The notes below the pieces were generated by a model that had not been told where the DNA came from, made no database searches, and was given only the letters and a program-made list of their open reading frames with translations. Position numbers and translations under genes: made by a program. Shown here in pieces: positions 54,901-64,000 of a stretch of 64,000 bases of DNA. This stretch comes from Agrocybe praecox (Eukaryota; Basidiomycota; Agaricomycetes; Agaricales; Agrocybaceae). How positions within the stretch are numbered: position 1 is the stretch's first letter; each line of letters starts with the position of its first letter. The DNA is taken from positions 1,736,001 to 1,800,000 of the forward strand of contig OZ024851.1 in NCBI GenBank assembly GCA_964017145.1, read 5' to 3'.

Positions 54901-57900
54901 GAATATGTGGCGAAGTAATGATAGCACTTAGACGATCCAAAATATTTAAGGCGGCCAGTGGTTTCATGAGTTCGGGAGGGAAATGTTCTATTGGCGAGCT
55001 AGCAGCTTGGTCGGGAGGGAAGAAGGCTTTGCACTATAATTTTTGCATGACGTCAGTAAAAAGAATCAATAGACAGAATATTAACTCACGCAAAGCGCCG
55101 TCAATGCCCCAATGGATGCATGAGAGAGCAACGCCGACTCGTAGCGAAATTTCTGGGCACTTTCCCGATTACCATTCGGATCCCCGGCCTCGACTGTTCG
55201 CTGCATTACGGCTAAACGCCTCTTAGCTGATTCAGACTGAGGCCCGATCTGACACCACTCTTCACATAGTCTGTATAGCGACAGGTGCATGTGAGACGGT
55301 ATGAACCTGTCCGAGTCCTTCAGATTAGTCAGTTCCTTGAAGAGCTGCTCAATGATTCCGCAGAAATATCGACGTAAGCGATATAGGGACGGATTGTCGA
55401 TTACATCAGGTGCGGTCAGGTAAGTTTGGGTATTGCGGACAAATTTGAGGATATTGGAGAGAGCTGCTTGACGAGCTGATGATCGTTGTTGTTGTAGCAA
55501 ATGTGCTGTCAAGCTGTAAATTCGAGCGACCGCGGCATGTAATCGCTCCTGCCGACGATTTCGGTCAGAAACCATCGTTGTGCTTCCGGACCTGGATCGA
55601 CTTTCATCGTACAGCGGACGTGATGCCAGTAAACCAAAGGTCTGCTCTAAAGAAGGCGTCGTTACTGCTTTTGAACGAGGATCGTCGTAAGGCTGTCGGC
55701 CTGCAAGTAGACTGAGGTCCTCAAGAAGCTGAGGATAGGCATTGGGAGGGAATGAGCTGATGCACAGAACAGCGGCATCTCGGAAAAGAGTATATTCGGA
55801 GTCGAGAAAGGGAGTAAGATGTCTGAATAAACCTCTGGTGCTGAAATACCTTTCTCTTTCAAAACTGATATCAGAGGGGGCTCGAGTGTGGTCGCGACCC
55901 AACTTGGTAAGGGCCGGCTTAGCAGGGTCTGGTGGGATGGCAGTTCCGCAGAGAATCTTGAGCCACATATGCCATTGATCAATGTAAGACTTGTGTTCAA
56001 GAAGTAACTTTTGTCCATCCCGTTCCGGACTCCGAGAAGGGAAACCAGGCGGCATTCTTGCGCTTAATCCACCAAGGTACGAAATCGAAGGGTGATATCG
56101 AGATACTGCGGCAACAATACCCTCTCGGAGCAAGTTGAGAGTTGGGCCTGAGTACTTTTGGCAGTCCTGAAGAAGGGCAGGGTAAATGTAGCGCCAAAGC
56201 TTGCGGTCCTTTTCGTTGGTGCTATCAGCAATCCGCAGAAGGACTTCATCCCCATTAAATTTCCGCCATTGGTCCAGTCGTGATTGTTCCGACTTATCCA
56301 AGAGCTCGTCAAAACCGTTCAAAGCCCGAGTTGCTTGAGACTTTTCCTGCAAGCAATCCGCAACATAGAGTATTTTGTCCGTTGATGCGCTGGATGTAGG
56401 GAGTTGGGATGGAATTTGGTTCAGGAAACGGATGACCCTAACACCCGCCGACTGGATGTTACCAGCGTCATGGGAAAGCAGGAAAAGGGTGGCGGCTTCT
56501 ATTTCGACAAGTTTGGCCAGCATTTGTTCTGTTTGAGTAAATGATTTGAGACCGCGGCGAACAATATTCTGTATCCAATTATCCACTATGTCAACCCAAA
56601 GCCGAAGCAGAGGAGAGTACTCCAAGTGCAGCTTCAAACCTGTGTCGTAGCATATACTCTTTGGACTAAAGAGAAACCTGTTGAATTCTGAAATGACTTG
56701 CAGAGCGTTATCGTCGTCGTCCATGAAGCGTTTCAGCGCAGAACCAGAGACTTCCGCAATACTCGTTTCAACATGGATAACTCCACGAAGCAACATTTCA
56801 ACGGCTTCTGAAAGAGAAATCGAAGGATGGAGTAGCCTGGGCCATGATTGAAAGCATGTCTGAAGAAGAAAAATATGAGGTGTGGATTGGACTGGATGGG
56901 CAGTAACGATATCTCCCGCATGTCGTCTGACCACATAATTGCTGGATTCGTCAAAGTTAGCATTCGAGAGGCGTGAGTAAGCCCAACTTTCATCAAAGAT
57001 GGACATACGCCCCACTGAATGTCCACAATAACGAGCTATGGAAGCTATTGCCGATGCAGTTCGGTCAAGGAAGTCCTTCATCCCAGGTTTCAACATCGAT
57101 AGGGTCAGATACTCCGACGACGAAACATAGTCCGATTTCGAGGGCATAATAGAGAAGTCGGTGCTGGACGGCCATGCGGGAATAAGAATATCTCTTTCTG
57201 TGTTATGGAAAGATAACAATATGGCGTTTACAGCAATTGCTGTCCGCTCATTGGCAAGAACACTTCCTATGCTTCCTGATTTCTGCTGAAGCGTATTGAT
57301 GGCTGGTTCTTGGATCAAATCCAAGCACATATCCCTGCCGTATTCAGGATGTCGAGAGAGAATGAAGTGCATCATGTACACGAGTGGTTCGAAGTAATCT
57401 TCAGGTGGATAAACAGTCATCCTATTCGAAGGGAAGAAATGCTTTAATAAAGTCTCGAGCTTTGTCATTGTCGTGGAAGCAGATTCCTGGCAGCGGTATA
57501 GATACGTCCAAACAAGGCGAAGAAGCCCGTTCATCACAGCTATTCGATAAGGTTTTTCCTAATTAACCAGTAAGTCAAAAGAAGGGTAAAAATTCGAATT
57601 ACGAAATACCTTCAGCTTAGAAACGGACGTCTCGAAGAAGGCTTGCCAATGCTTCAAAAAGTAGGCCTGAGGCGCTACACAAAGGCTCGTAATAGCAAGG
57701 GGGAAAGCGATTTGCCAGTATCGCGGCTTGCTCATCATCTCTCGGGCCTTGGGGTATATTAATTCTATTGCCTTCCCCCATTGAGGGTTGTTGGTTTCCG
57801 CTTGGGCGGTCTGGATGTAGGAATATAGTTTAATTCCATGGATAATGCAAAAGAGTGTGGTGTCCATACCTTTCCGATAGGGTGTAATAACAAGATTAAT

Positions 57901-59656
57901 GTTTCTGCGAAAACCGTTTTCAATTGCCCATGAGAATTGGCGTAGGACTTTGACAAAGACTCCATGAACTCTGCACCCTCTTCGAAGGCTTCCGGTGGCC
58001 AAACCTTCGCAAACTTTTAGCTTTTCTACCAAGGAAACCCCGTCGTTTATTGAACATACCTTTATCTTGATATGTTTTAGTCCTCTTACCAAGTTCTCGT
58101 ACTTGATAGCCAGGTCCTTTGGGACCTGTCCCATCGCGATCGGATGAAGCTCCGCAAGAAAACGATCCGTCACGCTAATGAATCTAATTAAAAGTCATTG
58201 TAAGAAAAACGTTCTTACGTTCGTTGAAATGGTTGTTTTTACTGACCGGACATTTGCAAGGTGACCGAGCAAAGTAGCATACAGCTCAGAGTTGATTCGA
58301 TGATTGCCAGATAAAGTGAGTGATTTGCGGTCCGGCTTCTTAAACTGTTCGAATGTGGTCTCCTCAAGACTGTAACCCAAAGCATCTCCAAGCGCGTCTT
58401 TTGAGAGCAGTTGAAGCACGGCAATAAGGGCTCTACACATGATGTAGATGGCTGCCAGTGATTTCCGTTCATTAAGCAAGTTTGGCACTTCATGTGAACG
58501 AACCAGTTGACCAGAAGTTGGAAGGTATGTCATATGTGGCTGTATGATATCAGAGCCAACACTCTCTTGTTGACTGCGCCGCCATCGCATTATAGAATCG
58601 ATGACCTTTTTTGCATGTTTCTGTGCAATTATGCCGAGTGAATGCAATGTCTCGTCAAATTTAGCATCGACACCAGGACCCATATACTTTGGAAGGGGTG
58701 CTTCTTGATCCTATAAGCAATGAGTATTGATTTGCGTGAGTACATTAATATAACTCACCAGTGGTTGTTGCAAAAAGGTCTCTATTTTCTCTTCCGACGA
58801 AGTGGCGAAACGTATGAAGACGGCATGTAAGGCGTAATCGGATGGGGTCTTCGGATCCATAACAACTTTATCATCTTCAACATCAAACATGGCATCTTCC
58901 CGATACATATTTCCGTAAGCACTGGGTACACGGGGGACAGGAGGCGGTGATGGAGTATAAGGCAGTCCATAATCGCTGCCGGCATCAGAACTATGGAAGA
59001 TGGACCCATTGTGTGAATGCTGAGACTTGGATGCTCCGTGTTTCGATTTCGTAGTCGGCGGACGTCCAAACGGAATGTGTGCGGATCCCGGAGTTGGTGG
59101 GCGAGGATATGAGGTGCTCACTGCAGAAGTGGGAGTGGACTGCCCCCGGCCGATGGTTGAAGCAGTCAACGACGATGTTGAGCGATTGAATGGGTTCTTT
59201 AACACGGGGTATTCGAGAGAGGGCATCGGTGGAGGGTCATTATTTCCTTTACCAACTTTGAAGGCATTACGAATGGACGCAAAGGAGGGCTTTTTCGAGA
59301 AGGCAGTGCTTGTAGAAGGTTGTGTAGAATGTGAATAAGGAGTTCCTGGCTTGCTGGCATAACGTGTCGTCACTGAACCTGCTGAATCTACCGAGGCACC
59401 AGAGTCGCCTCTCGAATGAGAAAAATAACTTCTTTCGCCTGACTGGAAGGCACTAATGGGAGTAGTAATGCCACTGGGTGAATCAAGCCCTGCAGCCCCA
59501 AACCCTCCACCCCCAAAACCAAACGCTGAGCGACCAAATGGAGTCGGTGTTGACCTTACGTCCTCATCGTCGAAATCTATAGAACTAAGCCCTGGAATAC
59601 GAGAAAGTTCAACAGTAGTACTTACCTGGAATTGTAATCTGTATTCCGTTACTCAT
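51963..59656 (-). CDS. Furry/Tao3/Mor2-type cell morphogenesis protein
   Basis: Very large HEAT-like scaffold of the RAM/MOR network, which helps activate NDR-type kinase for polarised growth and cell separation. The start is the ATG at 59,656 (MSNGIQITIPG), followed by a Ser/Pro/Gly-rich disordered head (59,590-58,860). The conserved start of the Furry fold is YALHAVFIRFATSSEEKIE, followed by FDETLHSLGIIAQKHAKKVI, SLAAIYIMCRALIAVLQ and FLAELHPIAMGQVP. Two giant exons form the body: 57,537-55,100 (SVGRMSIFDESWAYSRLSN) and about 54,880-51,963, whose end carries the conserved C-terminal block LPGEAYDTNVILLLMQSLEF and an acidic tail stopping at 51,963. Total is about 2,400 residues, in the family range. 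No break in frame was seen. Confidence 0.85.
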
Positions 59657-60181
59657 TACTGGATTGAGAAGCCTGCCAGAAGCGTATACCACTTGTCCAG
59701 AAGTGACAGAAAAGGGCCTAAAGTAATTGAAAGAAGGTCGGCCTACGAAAAAGCGAAGGGAGGATGTCAATGCGGCTCTTAGCGCGCAAAAGAAGAACAC
59801 TGAACCGCCCGCTGCAAATCCATCGGCGTAATACTCTCTGTAATGCTAAAACCACGTGGTAGTAAACGTGACGTAAAGTCACAGCTTCATAAAGTTCTTG
59901 TAAAGTTCTTTCTTTCATTTGTTTAAGATTTTCCCAGTTCGAGCACAAGATTGGTACAGTGATTTTATTTCAAAAATAGGAGCGTTTTGTTTTTCAACAT
60001 GTCAGGGATTTATAGCGCCCAGTGTCCTTGTTGTCGGAGACACTCTTAAAATAGATTATTGCTTTGTTTAGGGAGTGTAGACAAACAAATGACCGTGAGA
60101 ATCCGTCTTTGGACGCGCGTCGCGTTGTTGCGATTAACAAACCACTTACAAGTTTACTGGCCATTTTCTACTAAAACCACC
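59657..60181. promoter_or_regulatory. Divergent promoter region of the Furry homologue and RPN1
   Basis: 525 bases between divergent ATGs. A GGACGCGCGTCGCG patch lies at about 60,111-60,125 close to the RPN1 start, whose context CCACCATGTC is strong for translation. No other element is identified. Confidence 0.35.
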
Positions 60182-63100
60182 ATGTCAAAGCCCCAAGAAT
60201 TCTCTATCAAAGTTCAGTCGGAAGATCCAAAGAAGAAGGAAAAGCCAGATGATAAACATGACTTAGAGGGGTCTTCGAAACTCCTGAAAGATGACAAGAA
60301 AGACGGCGAAGGCGAAGAGCTTGTGCGTATATATGTATAGTATTTTGATATTTGTGCTAACAGGAACTTGTAGTCAGAAGAAGATCAGCAGCTCAAAGAT
60401 CAACTAGAAATGCTAGTAGAAAGACTGAAGGTATGTCTATAAACTTACGGGTAAATTGAGGTGCGCTGACGCAATGCCATAGGAATCTAATACTTCACTA
60501 TATGGGCCCGCTCTTGAAACTCTAAGAACGCTGATTAGAACATCTACATCCTCAATGACTTCAGTACCTAAACCCCTCAAATTCCTACGACCTCATTATC
60601 CTGACCTACAAGCGCTCTACGAATCCTGGACGCCCTCCGCGGACAAGGTCAGTCAAAGATTACTGTATATCGCACATCTGCCTTACCTGTTCTTAGAGCC
60701 TTTTTGCCGACATCCTTTCTGTTCTTGCCATGACATATTCCGATACAGAACCCCGCGGTACACTTCGTTACCGTCTGTTATCTGCTGCACAGCGACCAAA
60801 GGACTCACCTCTCGCCGATCCCGGTTCATGGGGACATGAATATGTCCGCCATCTCGCTGCTGAGCTCGGAGAAGAGTTCTCACTAAGAGAGCAAGAAGAA
60901 CTTGAAGATTCTATGGACACAGACAAAGACAAAGCTACAAAGGTTACTGTTCCGGGAACGATAGAAGAGTTACGTGAATTGGCAAAGGAATGTGCAAAGT
61001 TCCTCTTGGAGCACAACGCAGAGCCCGATGCAGTTGATTTGTTGGAAGAAATGGAAATCATCGAGGAAGTCACGAAACTAGTCGATGAAAACACGTATGA
61101 GCGCGTTTGCCAGTATATGATCCGGTATGTTATTATCTGAGTATGGAATAAACATGACCTGACTTTCTCTTAACAGATGTGTTAGCTTCCTGGTACCCCC
61201 CGATGATCTTGTTTTCTTGCGAACTGCCCATGCAATTTACGTCAAACACCATAAATTCCCTGAAGCCCTCTCCCTCTCCATCCGCATCGGCGATCCTGAC
61301 CTGATTCGCGAAGACTTTGACGCCCCAGCCGACCCGTACGTTGTCTAGTAGCTTCAAGTCTGTTCGCCATATTAACCACTAACTTAAAGGTCCATGAAAC
61401 GTCAATTGGCATTCATCATCGCTCGTGCCCAAGTTCCCCTTGAATGGTTGCGACCTCCATCAGAAGATAACGAAGATGGAGAATTAAACTTTGAGGAGAC
61501 AATTCAACAATGTCTTTTCAACTCCAAACTAGGCGAACACTTCCGCGCCTTCGGAAAGGAAGTTGGCGTGGAAGACGCTAAGAGTCTGGAAGATGTGTAT
61601 AAATCACATTTAGAAAACACCAGTTAGTCTTCTTGGTTCAATGCACCTTTTCCCTGAATGCTTAATTCCTTTACCAGGACCTGGCATTTCCGCCAACGTC
61701 GACTCCGCACGCGGCAATTTGGCTGGAACCTTCGTGAATGCCTTTGTGAACGCTGGATTTGGAAACGACAAACTAATGGTGGCTGCTGATGAGGGTAACA
61801 GCTGGGTATACAAAAACAAAGACCACGGTATGATTTTATGCAATTTGGGATATGCCATGAACTAAATACTCCCTCATGATTAGGCATGATGAGCGCCGCT
61901 GCTTCTCTTGGTCTGAGTTTACTGTGGGATACAGATCTTGGTATTAGTCATATCGATAAGTACACGTACTCGTCGGAGGAGTACATTAAGGTAAAGGCTC
62001 ATTATTATTATTTTAAGTTACTCCCGTTCTTAATTCCCTGGACTGAATAGGCTGGTGCGCTATTTGCAACCGGAATGCTGAACTGTGGTGTCCGTACAGA
62101 GGCGGATCTCGCTCTGAACCTTCTCGGAGAATATACCGAGAACAATTCTGTTCCTCTCCGGACTAGTGCTTTCATGGGCATTGGTTTAGCGTACGCTGGC
62201 ACTCACCGTGAAGATGTCCTTCCTGTGCTACTGCACCATATTGGAGAAGAATCTGTGTCAATGGAAATCGCCAGTCTCGCGGCCTTGGCCCTTGGAATGG
62301 TTTTCGTTGGAAGCAAGAATGGGGACGTGTCAGAAATGATTCTCCAAACTCTGATGGACAAGTTTGAACGCGCGGATAAGTCGCTGGACGAGAAGTGGGC
62401 TAAGTTCATGGCTTTGGGTTTGGGCTTACTGTACCTTGGTTTGTCGTTAATTACCATTCTGTATTCTGTCCTCACTGAACGTATCGCATGATAGGCCAAC
62501 AGGATGCATCCGATGCTACGATCGAGACGTTGAAGGCTATCGACCATCCAATAGCCAAGTCAGCGCAAATCCTAGTGGAGGCTTGCTCGTTCGCTGGTAC
62601 CGGAAATGTACTAAGAATCCAGGCCATGCTCCACCACTGTGACGAACATGTTAACGCCCCCGACGGCAAGAAAGACGAGAACGAAAAGAAGGACGATACC
62701 AAGAAAGACGATACCTTCCAAGCATTCGCTGTCATTGCCATTGCCCTCATTTCAATGGGTGAAGATATCGGTGCAGAGATGTCTCTTCGCCAATTTAATC
62801 ATCTTGTAAGTCTTGTCGAAATTCTATAAACATGTCATTGAACCAGGTATTTAGATGCACTATGGAGATCCCATCATTCGCAAATCCGTCCCTCTCGCTA
62901 TCGGTCTCGTCAGCACATCAAATCCTCAACTTCCCATCCTCGATACTCTTTCGAAATACAGTCACGACAATGACCTTCAAGTCGCACAGAATGCCATCTT
63001 CGCGATGGGTCTTGTCGGTGCCGGCACCAATAACGCTAGACTTGCTCAGATGCTACGACAACTAGCAGGTTACTACCAAAAGGAGCCTGACTCCTTATTC

Positions 63101-63676
63101 ATGGTCCGCATCGCCCAGGGTCTGGTTCATATGGGCAAAGGCACAATTGGCCTTAATCCTTTCTTCTCAGATCGCAGTATTCTCAGTCGTCCGGCCACAG
63201 CTGGTCTTTTGGCTGTTTTGACCGCATTCACCGATGTCAAATCTTGTACGTTCATTCCATATTTTTTATTCAGTTGAACTACTTGATTGATCTGTTCCTT
63301 CTAGTCATCTTTGACAAGTATCACTGGATGCTCTACCTCCTCACACCTGCCATGTATCCTCGCTTCTTAATCACCTTGGATGAGAATCTCGAAAATCTGC
63401 CTGTGACTGTTCGCGTTGGTCAGGTAAGTTGATATTCTACTCTTTCTTCATTCATTTACTGACTCTAAACGTCAGGCTATCGAAGTCGTTGGTCAGGCTG
63501 GAAAGCCCAGGACAATATCAGGCTTCCAAACACATCAAGCCCCCGTTCGACTGGGGACTACGGAGCGGGCAGAGCTGGCCACAGAAGAGTATATTCCTTA
63601 CAGCCATGTCCTTGAAGGCTTTGTCATCCTGAAAAAGAATCCTGGTTATGAAAAGGAAGACAAAATGGAATTGTAG
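60182..63676 (+). CDS. RPN1: 26S proteasome regulatory subunit Rpn1 (PSMD2)
   Basis: Non-ATPase base subunit of the 19S regulatory particle, which docks ubiquitin receptors and Ubp6. Starts at 60,182 ([15 protein letters not shown]) with a charged Lys/Asp/Glu head. Conserved segments in order: [60 protein letters not shown], then the proteasome/cyclosome repeats ([84 protein letters not shown]) and the C-terminal [19 protein letters not shown], ending EKEDKMEL at 63,676. About ten short introns are placed as in a complete gene; about 900 residues with no lesion. It is divergent from the Furry homologue. Confidence 0.95.
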
Positions 63677-64000
63677 GGTTGTTGGCTTTCGTCGTTTTTC
63701 TCTTCTTGTATTTGTTTTTTTTTTACCCATCCAACATATTCTTCCCTCAAGATTCCTTATGTAGACTAATCTTGCGCTGTCATCCATAATCTCTACTTGC
63801 AATCCTAGTCTTCATACATCAACGCAAATATCACGGTTTTGTTCTCGGTGCCTGGAACTATTTTTTCGAAGTCACACCACGTTGATGAGAGTTCGTAGTG
63901 CTCTTTCTCGAGTTACGTCTCAACTTCCGTTGTTGCTTTCTGATTTCCTTCTTAAGACTTTTAAATAGATATGGAATGAATGCATGGTCAATGAGGCTAT
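63677..64000 (+). other. 3' flank of RPN1
   Basis: No gene seen. T-rich stretch (63,710-63,725) after the RPN1 stop, plausibly the 3'UTR and downstream region. Confidence 0.4.

Noticed and set aside
1..64000. CRISPR arrays, bacterial operons or phage features
   Set aside because: All genes are intron-rich and eukaryotic; no direct-repeat/spacer pattern is present.

Overview
The window is nuclear DNA of a filamentous basidiomycete, most likely an Agaricomycete. The reasons are dense introns of about 45-60 nt in nearly every gene, nwd2-like NACHT NTPases with the N-terminal glycine-rich (GGTF) motif of mushroom STAND proteins, an F-box protein, a secreted PL4 rhamnogalacturonan lyase, and the eukaryotic single-copy genes SPC25, ECO1, MLH1, a Furry/Tao3 homologue and RPN1. 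I could not narrow it to a genus.

The left half (1 to about 31,800) is an unstable, duplicated region. It reads as a tandem array with a unit of roughly 6.6-6.9 kb and the order X (SPC25 5' part), Y (repeat of about 1.3-1.7 kb), N (NACHT gene, minus strand), Z (repeat of about 0.7-1.2 kb). Unit 0 is cut by the window start and shows only N (60-2532). Unit 1 covers about 4977-11,580, with only a promoter remnant of X. Unit 2 starts at about 11,580 and carries X and Y, but its NACHT slot is occupied by a captured 62-bp gene fragment, a PD-(D/E)XK-like gene, a P450 remnant and an F-box gene before Z resumes at about 18,371. Unit 3 covers about 23,700-30,640. The array ends in the only intact SPC25 (30,849-31,806). 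Broken gene pieces lie between the units: a dehydrodolichyl diphosphate synthase pseudogene, two complementary damaged copies of an alpha/beta hydrolase, and several unassigned fragments.

The right half (31,975-64,000) is a stable run of ordinary intact genes: ECO1 (minus), a head-to-head pair of paralogous MYND zinc-finger proteins (33,677-36,112 minus and 36,521-38,955 plus), PL4 rhamnogalacturonan lyase (40,056-42,852 plus), a 2.2-kb gene-poor stretch, a seven-transmembrane GPCR-like protein (45,073-47,054 plus), a small CBS-pair protein (minus), MLH1 (plus), the Furry/Tao3 morphogenesis scaffold (minus, about 7.7 kb) and RPN1 (plus).

Functionally the window joins an expanding putative innate-immunity/incompatibility locus (three NACHT paralogues sharing an unrecognised C-terminal region) to chromosome-maintenance genes: SPC25 (kinetochore), ECO1 (cohesion) and MLH1 (mismatch repair). 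ECO1 and MLH1 both carry an ACGCGT box upstream, as expected for S-phase control by an MBF-type factor. Splice sites were placed by eye from GT/GC-AG signals and reading-frame continuity, so exon edges may be off by a few bases. No database search was possible.
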